Source of the DNA: Rhodoglobus sp.
Lineage (GTDB): Bacteria; Actinomycetota; Actinomycetes; Actinomycetales; Microbacteriaceae
DNA length: 64,000 bases
Assembly (NCBI GenBank): GCA_025463605.1
Contig: JAODAV010000001.1
Coordinates: forward strand, 1-64,000
Direction: 5' to 3'
The notes beneath the pieces were generated by a model that did not search any database, had not been told where the DNA came from, and saw nothing but the letters and a program-made list of their open reading frames with translations. Shown in pieces: positions 1-8,343 of this stretch. The first letter of the stretch is position 1. Every line of letters starts with the position of its first letter. The translations under genes and the position numbers were made by a program.

Positions 1-709
1 CACCGGCCTCGATCGACATGTTGCAGATCGTCATCCGGGCCTCCATCGACAGCGCCTCGATGGCGGTGCCGCGGTACTCGATGACGTGGCCCTGCCCGCC
101 GCCGGTGCCGATCTGGGCGATGACGGCGAGGATGATGTCCTTGGCTGTCACTCCGGGCCGCAATTCACCCTCGACCGTGACGGCCATGGTCTTGAACGGC
201 TTGAGCGGAAGCGTCTGGGTCGCCAGAACGTGCTCGACCTCGCTCGTGCCGATGCCGATGGCCATGGCGCCGAACGCGCCGTGCGTGCTCGTGTGAGAGT
301 CGCCGCACACGACCGTGATACCGGGCATCGTGAGGCCCAGCTGCGGTCCGACGACGTGCACGATCCCCTGCTCGATGTCACCGAGGGAGTGCAGCCGGAT
401 GCCGAACTCCACGGCATTGTCGCGCAGCGCCTGGATCTGGGTGCGACTGGTGAGGTCGGCGATCGGCCGGTCGATGGCCAGCGTAGGCGTGTTGTGGTCT
501 TCGGTGGCGATCGTCAGATCGGGCCGACGGACCGGGCGGCCCGCGAGGCGCAAGCCGTCGAACGCCTGGGGCGACGTGACCTCGTGGACGAGGTGCAGGT
601 CGATGTAGATGAGGTCGGGATTGCCGTCTTCGCCTTTGACGACCAGATGGTCATCCCACACCTTCTCGGCGAGGGTGCGGGGGCGGGTCACGGGGGTCTG
701 CGTGGTCAT
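1..709 (-). CDS. leuC: 3-isopropylmalate dehydratase large subunit, partial
   Basis: This is the large subunit of isopropylmalate isomerase, which with LeuD interconverts 2- and 3-isopropylmalate in leucine synthesis in the cytoplasm. About 236 N-terminal residues are in the window and the gene runs off the left edge. The translation starts [18 protein letters not shown] and shows the family stretches [29 protein letters not shown] and [13 protein letters not shown]. The iron-sulfur cysteines lie beyond the edge and cannot be checked. ATG at 709-707 is preceded by AAGGA at normal distance, which fixes the start. A leucine-rich leader peptide and an inverted repeat lie upstream on the same strand (771-837). 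leuB and ilvE are encoded about 28 kb away. Confidence 0.95.
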   Translation of the reverse strand, partial: MTTQTPVTRPRTLAEKVWDDHLVVKGEDGNPDLIYIDLHLVHEVTSPQAFDGLRLAGRPVRRPDLTIATEDHNTPTLAIDRPIADLTSRTQIQALRDNAVEFGIRLHSLGDIEQGIVHVVGPQLGLTMPGITVVCGDSHTSTHGAFGAMAIGIGTSEVEHVLATQTLPLKPFKTMAVTVEGELRPGVTAKDIILAVIAQIGTGGGQGHVIEYRGTAIEALSMEARMTICNMSIEAG

Positions 710-770
710 GCTGAGATCCTTCTTCGATCGAGTTGCCCAGCCGTCACGATGCTTTTCAGCGTCGGAAACT

Positions 771-808
771 CCGCGACGAGGGAGGCCGGAGACTAGGCCT
801 CGTCGCGG
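771..808 (-). promoter_or_regulatory. Inverted repeat, probable attenuator stem upstream of leuC
   Basis: A perfect 11-base inverted repeat (arms 771-781 and 798-808, CCGCGACGAGG against its complement) sits between the leader peptide and leuC. The upstream arm overlaps the last codons of the leader peptide, so a ribosome stalled on the leucine codons would alter whether this stem forms. I do not see a strong T tract after it, so whether it works as terminator, antiterminator or translational switch is open. Confidence 0.5.
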
Positions 809-837
809 CGACGAAGAAGAAGTCGATCGAGATGCAT
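793..837 (-). CDS. Leucine-rich leader peptide of the leuC transcript
   Basis: A 14-codon frame, [14 protein letters not shown], lies 83 bases upstream of leuC on the same strand. It contains four leucine codons, three of them consecutive CTT. Codon CTT is uncommon in this GC-rich sequence, which fits a ribosome-stalling sensor. A GATACC hexamer (851-846) ends eight bases before the ATG and no Shine-Dalgarno sequence is seen, so the transcript may be leaderless and start at the ATG. Transcription attenuation by leader peptides is established for leu operons of actinobacteria. Function here is inferred from position, codon content and the adjoining inverted repeat. Confidence 0.6.
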   Translation of the reverse strand: MHLDRLLLRRRDEA

Positions 838-975
838 GTTTCGAGGGTATCACCCGACCCAGATGGGAAAGGCCTGCCCCGGCGGCATGCACGAGGTCTA
901 TGATTCGTCGAGACCGCACCCACAATCGTGTGGTCGAAGACAAGCCCACAAGGCCGCCAGCGAGGAGTTCTGCCA

Positions 976-2034
976 ATGACGACACCCGACCCGCTTTCTA
1001 CGCTGACGTTCGACCATGAACGCGTACTGGTCTTGACGGGGGCCCGGTCCGGCCTCGTCATTTCTGTCGCCGTGCATTCGACGAAACTCGGCCAGGCTCT
1101 CGGCGGTGCACGGCTCTGGCAGTACGACACCTGGGCCGACGCGGTGGCGGACTCCCTGCGGCTCGCAGCCGCGATGACGCTCAAGAATGCCGCGGCGGGC
1201 CTGCAGCGCGGGGGCGGTAAGTCGGTCATCCGCATTCCGCCAGGGGTCGTGCTCAGCCCGGAGGAGAAGCGTGACGCGATGCTCGACCTCGGCGATGCGA
1301 TCGAGAGTCTCGGCGGCGCGTACATGACCGCCGAAGATGTGGGCACGAGCGCCGAGCTCATGTCGATCGTTGCCGAGCGAACCGAGCACGTCTGCGGGCT
1401 CCCCCCGGAGCAGGGCGGTGTCGGCGAACCGGCGGATGCGACCGCCGCCGGCGTCTACGCGAGCATCCTGTCGACGCTCGACGCCATGTTCGGGTCGCGG
1501 GTCCTCGCCCGGCGCCACATCGTGATCTCCGGCCTCGGACAAGTGGGCGGAAGACTGGCGAGGATGCTCGCGCACGACGGTGCGCAATTGACGGTGACCG
1601 ACGTGGTTGCCGCGAGGATGGAGCTCGCGTCCGAGCTCGGCGCCGCCTGGGTCGAGGTCGACGAGGCCCACCGGGTGGACGCGGACCTGTTCGTGCCGTG
1701 CGGCCTCGGGGGCGTGCTGACATCGGAGGTGATCTCCGAGCTGGCGGCCCGCGGTGTTGTCGGCGCCGCCAACAACCAGCTCGCGCAGCCCGAGGGGGCC
1801 GCGGAACTGGCGGCACGCGGCATCCTCTGGGCGCCCGACTTCGTCGTGAATGCGGGAGGCGTGATCTACCTCTCGATGGCGTCCGAGCCGAATGCCGACC
1901 AGCGCGCGATCGAGGAGCGTGTGGCGGCGATCGGCGACACCCTGTCGAGGATCTTCCGCGACGCCCGGGACCGCGGCATCACGACCCTCGAGGCCGCCCA
2001 ATGGCTTGCGGCCGCGAGGCTGGGCGAGGTTTAG
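976..2034 (+). CDS. Leucine/valine (branched-chain amino acid) dehydrogenase
   Basis: A 352-residue NAD-dependent Glu/Leu/Phe/Val dehydrogenase family protein, expected to deaminate branched-chain amino acids to 2-oxo acids. The catalytic region shows [20 protein letters not shown], with the conserved lysines near residues 70 and 82. The C-terminal Rossmann fold starts at [12 protein letters not shown]. Length matches leucine and valine dehydrogenases (about 350-365). ATG at 976 is preceded by GAGGAG at 962-967. The stop overlaps the stop of the convergent terC gene. Substrate preference between leucine, valine and phenylalanine cannot be read from the sequence. Confidence 0.88.
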   Translation: MTTPDPLSTLTFDHERVLVLTGARSGLVISVAVHSTKLGQALGGARLWQYDTWADAVADSLRLAAAMTLKNAAAGLQRGGGKSVIRIPPGVVLSPEEKRDAMLDLGDAIESLGGAYMTAEDVGTSAELMSIVAERTEHVCGLPPEQGGVGEPADATAAGVYASILSTLDAMFGSRVLARRHIVISGLGQVGGRLARMLAHDGAQLTVTDVVAARMELASELGAAWVEVDEAHRVDADLFVPCGLGGVLTSEVISELAARGVVGAANNQLAQPEGAAELAARGILWAPDFVVNAGGVIYLSMASEPNADQRAIEERVAAIGDTLSRIFRDARDRGITTLEAAQWLAAARLGEV

Positions 2035-3023
2035 CTCTCGACGCTCTTGCGGCTGTCGATCCGAAGCTTCACGAGACTCGCGATCACCGCGACCGCCATC
2101 GACCCGACGATGACCGCGAGCGAGACGAAGGTGCTGATCTCCGGCGCCCACTCGACGTGCTGCCCGCCGTTGATGAAGGGCAGCTCGTTCTCGTGGAGGG
2201 CGTGGAAGAACAGCTTCACGCCGATGAACCCGAGGATGAACGCGATGCCGTACTTGAGGTAGACGAGCTTCTCGACGAGATCGCCGAGCAGGAAGTACAG
2301 CTGCCTGAGTCCCATGAGCGCGAACACGTTGGCGGTGAACACGATGAACGGGTCGGTGGTGATGCCGAAGATTGCAGGGATCGAGTCGAGCGCGAACACG
2401 AGGTCGGTCGTGCCGAGCGCGATGAAGACGATGAGCACCGGCGTGAACATCCGCTTGCCGTCGATCGTCGTCTTGAGCTTGGCTCCGTCGAACCTGTCGG
2501 TGATGGGAATGCGCTTGCGCATGAACCCGATGAGCCGGTTCTCCATCTCCTCCTCCTCCGAGTGGCTCGTGAGAGCCTGCTGCGCCGCGGTGTAGATGAG
2601 GAACAGGCCGAAGAGGTAGAACACCCAGCTGAAGTTCTCGATGAGCGCGGCGCCGAGCAGGATGAAGATGCCGCGGAAGATGAGGGCGAGGATGATCCCC
2701 ACCATGAGGATCTCCTGCTGGTACTTCCTCGGAACGGAGAACCTCGCCATGATGATGAGGAACACGAAGAGGTTGTCGATCGACAGGCTGTACTCGGTCA
2801 GCCAGCCGGCGACGAACTGTCCCGCGGGCTCCACACCACCCAGCCAGAGCATCAGCACCGCGAAGACGATGGCGAGCGCGACATAGAACGTGATCCACAG
2901 CGACGACTCGCGCGTGGACGGTACGTGCGGCCGACGGTACGCGATGAAGATGTCGGCTCCCAGAATGAGGGCAAGGGCGGCATAGGTGCCGATCTCGAAC
3001 CAGAGCGGGAGGGCGAGTTCCAT
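2031..3023 (-). CDS. TerC family integral membrane protein
   Basis: A 330-residue multi-spanning membrane protein of the TerC/Alx family, linked to manganese export and to metallation of exported proteins. The sequence has about eight hydrophobic segments, the early motif ILGADIFIAYRRPHVPS, the conserved SIDNLFVFLIIMARFSVP in the middle and DLVFALDSIPAIFGIT in the second half, where acidic residues in membrane segments mark the family. An ATG at 3023 is chosen because it starts directly before the first membrane segment; a frame extending further upstream would run into the riboswitch. The leader carries a yybP-ykoY type RNA (3060-3164), consistent with control by Mn2+. Its stop overlaps that of the convergent amino acid dehydrogenase. 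Confidence 0.9.
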   Translation of the reverse strand: MELALPLWFEIGTYAALALILGADIFIAYRRPHVPSTRESSLWITFYVALAIVFAVLMLWLGGVEPAGQFVAGWLTEYSLSIDNLFVFLIIMARFSVPRKYQQEILMVGIILALIFRGIFILLGAALIENFSWVFYLFGLFLIYTAAQQALTSHSEEEEMENRLIGFMRKRIPITDRFDGAKLKTTIDGKRMFTPVLIVFIALGTTDLVFALDSIPAIFGITTDPFIVFTANVFALMGLRQLYFLLGDLVEKLVYLKYGIAFILGFIGVKLFFHALHENELPFINGGQHVEWAPEISTFVSLAVIVGSMAVAVIASLVKLRIDSRKSVES

Positions 3024-3059
3024 GGAATTCCATTCGACGAGGGAGGACAGGGCTGACGC

Positions 3060-3164
3060 CGAAAGTCTCTCCCGCATCCGTATCGAAACCGGATGCCGCC
3101 GACCCGGAGTCACCACACGGTGGCTCGTATTGACGGGCTGGACGAGGTGGGATACTCCCCTTCG
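3060..3164 (-). promoter_or_regulatory. yybP-ykoY type (Mn2+) riboswitch
   Basis: The leader of the TerC gene contains, in order on the minus strand, CGAAGGGGAGTA (3164-3153), a middle hairpin region with TCAATACG, and GGGAGAGACTTTCG ending at 3060. CGAAGG at the start can pair with CTTTCG at the end, forming the closing P1 stem. Conserved GGGGAGTA near P1 and the AGACTTT end are hallmarks of the yybP-ykoY class, which binds Mn2+ and often controls TerC/Alx and MntP genes. The start codon is about 37 bases downstream, so either transcriptional or translational control is possible. Confidence 0.8.
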
Positions 3165-3175
3165 CGTAGCCAAGC

Positions 3176-3421
3176 CTACCGGAGTGTGAGAAGCGCCCTA
3201 CAACTACCTGAAACCGCCGAGGAACCGGCCGGGTCCGTGGATTTCCAGGTGCATCGTCTCGGCATCCCCTCCGTCCCGCCAGCCTGCCGGAGCGCTGGCA
3301 CCGGGCGTCGCCTGCGGCCCCCGTCGGCGACGAGAACCCTGCCGGCCGTGACGATGAGAAACACGGTCTGGTAGCCCGCACGCAGGGGGTCCGCGGAGAT
3401 GACCGTGCCGTCCGAGGTCAT
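3176..3421 (-). CDS. Small unknown protein, last gene of the stress operon
   Basis: An 81-codon frame starting with ATG that overlaps the thioredoxin stop as ATGA, so it should be translationally coupled. The first 35 residues look natural (SADPLRAGYQTVFLIVTAGR, a short hydrophobic strand-like stretch), while the remainder is arginine-rich and unlike a folded protein. A neighbouring frame on the same strand, ending at 3204, gives a more natural end (TMHLEIHGPGRFLGGFR). A frameshift near 3310 would join the two halves. I recognise no family. It may be a decayed or miscalled gene. Confidence 0.45.
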   Translation of the reverse strand: MTSDGTVISADPLRAGYQTVFLIVTAGRVLVADGGRRRRPVPALRQAGGTEGMPRRCTWKSTDPAGSSAVSGSCRALLTLR

Positions 3422-3897
3422 GAGGACGCCCGATCCGCATCGGCGGGCTCGTCCGGGGCCGCGACGGTGGTGCGTTCGATCGCCGAATCGAACCAGCGGC
3501 GGAGCACACTGATCGGGACAGCGCCTGCCTGCCGCGCGATGGTCTCGCCGCGGTCGAGGATGAGGAGCGTCGGAACGGCTCGGATGTCGAAACGCTCGGA
3601 GAGTTTCGGCGCCCGGTCGACGTCGACCTTCACCAGCTTGACGGCGCCCGCGCGTTCCGTCGCGAGTTCCTCCAGCGCCGGGCTCACCATGCGGCATGGC
3701 GCGCACCACGTGGCCCACATGTCGACGAGAACCGGCGGCTTCGCCGACTCCGCGACCTCCCGGAAGTCGTCGTCGGCGGCATCGACGATCCACGGCAGAA
3801 ACGAATGACAGGCACCGCAGCGCGGCCGGCCGGGGCCCGCCGCGGGAACGCGATTCCGGTTCCCGCACGTCGCGCACCGGACGATCGTGGTCCTCAT
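3418..3897 (-). CDS. Thioredoxin with N-terminal zinc ribbon (thioredoxin 2 type)
   Basis: A 159-residue cytoplasmic thioredoxin. The N-terminus carries two CxxC pairs (C8/C11 and C27/C30), as in the zinc-binding thioredoxin 2 (TrxC) type. The thioredoxin fold follows, with active site WCAPC at C65/C68 rather than the common WCGPC, and the cis-proline region AVPTLLI. Start ATG overlaps the clpB stop as ATGA. Thioredoxins of this kind recur next to ClpB/ClpK and small heat-shock genes in mobile stress loci of other bacteria, which fits a role in protecting protein thiols during heat or oxidative stress. Confidence 0.88.
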   Translation of the reverse strand: MRTTIVRCATCGNRNRVPAAGPGRPRCGACHSFLPWIVDAADDDFREVAESAKPPVLVDMWATWCAPCRMVSPALEELATERAGAVKLVKVDVDRAPKLSERFDIRAVPTLLILDRGETIARQAGAVPISVLRRWFDSAIERTTVAAPDEPADADRASS

Positions 3898-6530
3898 GCG
3901 GCATCCTGGCTGGTCTCCGGCGGGCGGTCGACCCCCACCGTCAGCTCGCCGTCCACAGCGTCGATGCGCAGCTTCGAGCCGTCGGTGACATCACCGGAGA
4001 GCAGCGCCCGGCCCAGTCGCGTCTCGATGTCGTGGGAGATGTAGCGCCGAAGCGGCCGGGCTCCGTACATCGGATCATAGCCGCGCTCCGCGATGAGACG
4101 CCGAGCCGTGGCCGTTACCTCCAGGGTGATCTGCCGCTCCCGCAGCCGCGCACGGAGCTCTTCGAATTGGAGCTCCACGATGTCCTCGATCTGCTCCAGC
4201 CCGAGCGGGGCGAAGACCACGATGTCGTCCACGCGGTTGAGAAACTCTGGGCGGAACCGCGAGCGCAGCTCAGCCAGCACGCCGGACCGGACATCGTCCG
4301 GGATCGCTCCCCCCGTTGCGGCAGCCCCGATCAACAACTCCGCGCCGATATTGGAGGTCATGATGATGATCGTGTTCCGGAAGTCGACGGTGCGTCCCTG
4401 GCTGTCGGTGATCCGCCCGTCGTCGAGCACCTGCAGGAGGGTGTTGAAGACATCGGGGTGTGCCTTCTCGACCTCGTCGAAGAGCACCACGCAGTATGGT
4501 CTTCTGCGCACCGCCTCCGTGAGCTGGCCGCCCTCGTCATAGCCGATGTATCCGGGAGGCGCCCCGACCAGTCGGCTGACCGTGTGGCGCTCCTGGTACT
4601 CGCTCATGTCGAGCCGGATCATGGCCGAGTCGCTGTCGAACAGTGCGCCCGCGAGGGCCTTCGCCAGCTCCGTTTTGCCGACGCCAGTGGGCCCCAGGAA
4701 GATGAACGATCCGATCGGACGCCGCGGGTCGCGGACTCCGGAGCGCGCACGGATGATGGCGTCGGTCACAAGGGTGATTGCCTGGTCCTGCCCGATGACC
4801 CGCTCTCGCAGAATCTCGTCGAGCCGGAGCACCTTCTCACGCTCACCCTGTTGCAGACGCGCAACGGGGATGCCCGTCCAGGCGGCGACGATCTCCGCGA
4901 TCTCCTCGTCGGTGACCATCTCTCGCAGCAGCCGTTGGCCACCTTGCTTGGAGGCGAGGATCTCCTCCTCCGCGGCGAGCCGGCGCTCCACCTCCTGGAG
5001 CTGCCCGTAGCGCAACTCCGCCGCGCGGTTGAGGTCGTACGCCCGCTCGGCCTCCTCGGCTTCACGGCGCAGCCGCTCCAGCTCGCCACGGAGCTCCTGA
5101 ACTTTGCGAATCGCCTGCCGTTCGGCTTCCCACTGTGCCCGCTTGGCGTCGGCCTCACCTCGGAGATCCGCAAGCTCCCGTCGCAATTCCTCCAGGCGCG
5201 TCTTGCTGGCGCGGTCGGTCTCCTTCGTGAGCGCCGCCTCCTCGATCTCCAGTCGGGTGACGCGGCGGGTCAACTCGTCCAGCTCGGCGGGCATAGAGTC
5301 GATCTCCGTACGCAGCCGCGCACAGGCCTCGTCGACGAGGTCGATGGCCTTGTCCGGCAGGAAGCGGTCGGTGATGTAGCGGTGCGAGAGGGTAGCGGCA
5401 GCGACGAGAGCGTTGTCCTGGATGCGGACGCCGTGGAACACCTCCAGCCGCTCCCGCAGCCCGCGCAGGATCGAGATCGTGTCGTCGACATCGGGCTCTT
5501 CGACCATTACCGTCTGGAAGCGGCGCTCCAGCGCGGCGTCCTTCTCGATGTGCTTGCGGTATTCGTCGAGCGTCGTGGCACCGATCAGGTGGAGCTCCCC
5601 GCGTGCCAGCATCGGCTTCAGCATGTTCCCGGCGTCCATCGCACCTTCGGTGGCTCCGGCCCCGACGAGCGTATGGAGCTCGTCGATGAAAAGCAGGATG
5701 CGTCCCTCGGATGCCGTCACCTCCGCGAGCACCGCCTTCATGCGCTCCTCGAACTCCCCGCGGTACTTGGCGCCGGCGATGAGCGCGGCTAGGTCGAGTA
5801 GCACGATCGTCTTGTCGCGGAGGCCCTCGGGAACGTCCGTGCGCACGATCCGCTGCGCGAGGCCCTCGACGATCGCCGTCTTGCCCACCCCCGGCTCTCC
5901 GATCAGCACAGGATTGTTCTTCGTCTTGCGGGACAGGATCTGGATCACCCGCCGGATCTCCGCGTCGCGCCCAATCACGGGATCCAGGCGCCCCGTCCGC
6001 GCGTCCGCGACGAGATCGCGACCGTATTTCTCCAGCGCCTCGTAGGCCTGCTCGGGCGTGGCCGAGTTGACGTGCTGGTTGCCGCGCACGGAGGTCAGCG
6101 CGCTGAGGAACGATTCGCGGGTGACGCCGTGCGCAAGCAGCAGCCGGCTTGCGGGCCGCGCTCCACCGTCGTCCGCGATCGCGATCACGAGATGCTCGAC
6201 GGAGACGTAGGAGTCTTTCAGCCGTCCAGCTTCTCGCCGAGCGCGATCGAGGGTCCCCGTGAGACCGCGGCTGAGAAACACCTGGCCGGGAGCGGCGCCC
6301 GGTCCGGTGACACTCGGCTTCCGCGCGATCTCCGCCTCGAGGTCCCTGCGGAGCGCCGGGACGTCGACCCCGATCCGCTCGAGAAGCCTCGGGATGAGCC
6401 CGTCCTCCTGCTCAACGAGGGCGAGCAGGAGATGCTCTTCGTCGACCTCCGTCTGCCCCCCGCCGATCGCGATGCGCTGCGCCTCGGCGAGCGCCTCCTG
6501 AGACCTCTGGGTCAGGGTGTTCATGTCCAT
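3894..6530 (-). CDS. clpB: ATP-dependent disaggregase ClpB
   Basis: An 878-residue Hsp100 protein that with DnaK, DnaJ and GrpE extracts polypeptides from aggregates. Visible domains are Clp N-domain (residues 3-150), first AAA+ module with Walker A GEPGVGKT near residue 210 and Walker B LLFIDELH, a long coiled-coil middle domain (about 410-530, rich in Arg/Glu), and a second AAA+ module with GPTGVGKTE near 610 and [11 protein letters not shown], then the C-terminal D2-small domain. Length is close to the usual 855-875. The middle domain makes it ClpB rather than ClpA or ClpC. The ATG is five bases after the stop of the CbpM-like gene. A second, housekeeping clpB probably exists elsewhere, but that is inference. 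Confidence 0.95.
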   Translation of the reverse strand: MDMNTLTQRSQEALAEAQRIAIGGGQTEVDEEHLLLALVEQEDGLIPRLLERIGVDVPALRRDLEAEIARKPSVTGPGAAPGQVFLSRGLTGTLDRARREAGRLKDSYVSVEHLVIAIADDGGARPASRLLLAHGVTRESFLSALTSVRGNQHVNSATPEQAYEALEKYGRDLVADARTGRLDPVIGRDAEIRRVIQILSRKTKNNPVLIGEPGVGKTAIVEGLAQRIVRTDVPEGLRDKTIVLLDLAALIAGAKYRGEFEERMKAVLAEVTASEGRILLFIDELHTLVGAGATEGAMDAGNMLKPMLARGELHLIGATTLDEYRKHIEKDAALERRFQTVMVEEPDVDDTISILRGLRERLEVFHGVRIQDNALVAAATLSHRYITDRFLPDKAIDLVDEACARLRTEIDSMPAELDELTRRVTRLEIEEAALTKETDRASKTRLEELRRELADLRGEADAKRAQWEAERQAIRKVQELRGELERLRREAEEAERAYDLNRAAELRYGQLQEVERRLAAEEEILASKQGGQRLLREMVTDEEIAEIVAAWTGIPVARLQQGEREKVLRLDEILRERVIGQDQAITLVTDAIIRARSGVRDPRRPIGSFIFLGPTGVGKTELAKALAGALFDSDSAMIRLDMSEYQERHTVSRLVGAPPGYIGYDEGGQLTEAVRRRPYCVVLFDEVEKAHPDVFNTLLQVLDDGRITDSQGRTVDFRNTIIIMTSNIGAELLIGAAATGGAIPDDVRSGVLAELRSRFRPEFLNRVDDIVVFAPLGLEQIEDIVELQFEELRARLRERQITLEVTATARRLIAERGYDPMYGARPLRRYISHDIETRLGRALLSGDVTDGSKLRIDAVDGELTVGVDRPPETSQDAA

Positions 6531-6535
6531 GGCAG

Positions 6536-6838
6536 TCAGGTGCCTTCCGTGTCAAGGATCCTGCGTTCGCCCTCGAGCGCGTCGATCCGGTCGAGCAAAT
6601 CCAGTACGAGGGCGATGGCGGCATAGTTCAGCGCAAGGTCGGCGTGCAGCCGGACGATCCTGCGTATCTGCGCCGGCGCGGCCGGTGTGAACCACATGCG
6701 GCCGGCGGCGTCCGTCGTCCATGGCACGAGGCCGAGGTCGGCGAACCGCGCGACGAGTTCGGGATGCAGCCCAGACTGTGAGGCCACGGCACCGAGGTCG
6801 AGCCGGGCAGGACGCACTGGCAGGAGTGAAACAGTCAT
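6536..6838 (-). CDS. CbpM/MerR-like chaperone modulator
   Basis: A 100-residue protein with a MerR-like helix-turn-helix ([20 protein letters not shown], residues 13-32) and a helical tail, the layout of CbpM, which binds the J-domain of CbpA-type co-chaperones and modulates them. HspR repressors have a related fold. It sits between dnaJ and clpB, with its ATG overlapping the dnaJ stop as ATGA and its own stop five bases before clpB. Position directly after a CbpA-like DnaJ favours the CbpM role. A DNA-binding regulator of this operon cannot be excluded. Confidence 0.75.
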   Translation of the reverse strand: MTVSLLPVRPARLDLGAVASQSGLHPELVARFADLGLVPWTTDAAGRMWFTPAAPAQIRRIVRLHADLALNYAAIALVLDLLDRIDALEGERRILDTEGT

Positions 6839-7761
6839 GCTGGTCTCCTCGGGTCGAAGGACGACGCTCGGCTGAGCTGCTCGAAGAGTTCGCGTTCCGG
6901 GTCGCTGAGCCTGTTCGGGACGAGGATCCTGACCCGGGCGAACAGGTCGCCGTCACGCCCTCCCGGGCGCGGCATCCCCTGCCCGCGCAGCCGCAGCCGG
7001 CGCCCACTGGACGAACCGGGCGGAACACGCACCGTCACCGGGCCGCCCGGGGCACTGACCCGGACCTCACCGCCGAGCGCCGCCTCCCATGGCGAGACCG
7101 GCAGGTCCATTTCGATGTTCGCCCCGTCGAGGCGGTACCGCCGATCCGGAGACACCCGGAGCGTGACGACCAGGTCACCCGGCCGGGCATCTCCCCTTCC
7201 CTCACCGCCGGCGCCCGAGACGAGGACACGCTGTCCGTCGACAGCTCCTGCCGGGATCTCGATGTCGTAGCTTTGCACGGTGCCGTTGGCGTCCTGGAGG
7301 CGGATGGTTCGCCGCGTACCTCGGTACGCCTCTTCGACGCTGAGCTCGAGCTCAGCCGAACGATCGGCGCCTCGCTCCGATCCGCCGAAGACCTCACCGA
7401 ACAGGTCGTCCCAGTCGAACCCGGCCTCGGCACCCCCGGTCGACGCGGTCGACCAGGTCGTGTACCGCGGCGAGCCACTGTGCCGGCGGCCGCGCCCGCG
7501 CGCCTCCGCGGCCCCTCCGGTGTCCCGAGCCGCTCCCGCATACTGACGGAAGTCCGGTCCGAACCGGTCGTACTGCGCCCGTAGCTCCGGGTCGGTGAGC
7601 ACGTGGTGCGCCTCGCTGATCCGCTTGAATCGCTCGTCAGCGCCCGGATCCTTGTTGACGTCCGGGTGGTATTTGCGGGCGAGGTCCCGGTACGCGCGCT
7701 TGATCTGCTTCGCGTCGGCCGTGCGCGGCACTCCCAGCATCGCGTAGAAGTCCTCGGCCAC
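6835..7761 (-). CDS. DnaJ/CbpA-type co-chaperone without zinc finger
   Basis: A 308-residue type II J-protein. The J-domain (residues 4-68) has the HPD triad in KYHPDVNKD, needed to stimulate DnaK ATPase. A Gly/Arg/Thr-rich linker (about 70-125) is followed by two beta-sandwich substrate domains (LELSVEEAYRGTRRTIRL onward) and a C-terminal DnaJ_C stretch. The CxxCxGxG zinc centre of classical DnaJ is missing, which makes it CbpA-like. It starts with GTG at 7761, four bases after the grpE stop, and overlaps the following CbpM-like gene, matching the classical cbpA-cbpM pair. Confidence 0.92.
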   Translation of the reverse strand: MAEDFYAMLGVPRTADAKQIKRAYRDLARKYHPDVNKDPGADERFKRISEAHHVLTDPELRAQYDRFGPDFRQYAGAARDTGGAAEARGRGRRHSGSPRYTTWSTASTGGAEAGFDWDDLFGEVFGGSERGADRSAELELSVEEAYRGTRRTIRLQDANGTVQSYDIEIPAGAVDGQRVLVSGAGGEGRGDARPGDLVVTLRVSPDRRYRLDGANIEMDLPVSPWEAALGGEVRVSAPGGPVTVRVPPGSSSGRRLRLRGQGMPRPGGRDGDLFARVRILVPNRLSDPERELFEQLSRASSFDPRRPA

Positions 7762-7765
7762 GTCG

Positions 7766-8332
7766 TCACGCCCCGGCGGCCGTCACGACGACGCCGGCGG
7801 GGCGCAGCATGCTGGACGCCGTGCCGTACCCGGGCCGGACCACCGCAACGACGGTCTGCGGCGGCAGGTCGGCCTTCCCGACAACACTGACGACCTCGTG
7901 CAGACGAGGATCGAACGGGACCCCCACCTCATCGATGCGAGGGTATCCGAGGCGGCTCAGGCCCTCGATGGCCGACGTGCGCACGACATCGATGCCGGAC
8001 CGCAGTGCCTCGTCATCCGCGGGCGCGAACGCGATCGCCTGCTCGAGACCATCGACGACAGGCAGGAACACCACGGCGACGCTCGCTCGCTCTCTCGCGC
8101 GCGCGCTCTCGATCTCGCGCACCGTCCGCTTGCGGAGGTTGTCGAGATCCGCGACCGCGCGACGCCAACGGTCCTCGGCCGCCGCGATCCGGCTCTCAAG
8201 ATCGTCCCCTGCGTCGGCGGGCACTGTCCCCGTGCCCGGCGCCGTGGGCGCGGACACCGCGGCGTCACGCTCCTCGCTCGACACTCTTGCGGTCTCGCCT
8301 TCATCGGGAGCATCCGGGGGGACCGTCGGCAT
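7766..8332 (-). CDS. grpE: Nucleotide exchange factor GrpE
   Basis: A 188-residue GrpE, the ADP-release factor for DnaK. An acidic, disordered N-terminus (residues 1-42) is followed by the long coiled coil (RWRRAVADLDNLRKRT) and the beta domain with FLPVVDGLEQAI and the C-terminal VVAVVRPGY signature. Length matches actinobacterial GrpE proteins. ATG at 8332 is 11 bases after the dnaK stop. It completes a self-contained DnaK cycle in this operon. Confidence 0.93.
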   Translation of the reverse strand: MPTVPPDAPDEGETARVSSEERDAAVSAPTAPGTGTVPADAGDDLESRIAAAEDRWRRAVADLDNLRKRTVREIESARARERASVAVVFLPVVDGLEQAIAFAPADDEALRSGIDVVRTSAIEGLSRLGYPRIDEVGVPFDPRLHEVVSVVGKADLPPQTVVAVVRPGYGTASSMLRPAGVVVTAAGA

Positions 8333-8343
8333 GGGCGGCGATC

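Noticed and set aside
898-3381. Long minus-strand frame of 827 codons
   Set aside because: It lies across the dehydrogenase, terC and riboswitch; composition is that of an antisense frame and no family pattern is seen.
3696-5792. Plus-strand frame of nearly 700 codons across clpB
   Set aside because: Antisense to a clear ClpB; long antisense frames are expected at this GC content.
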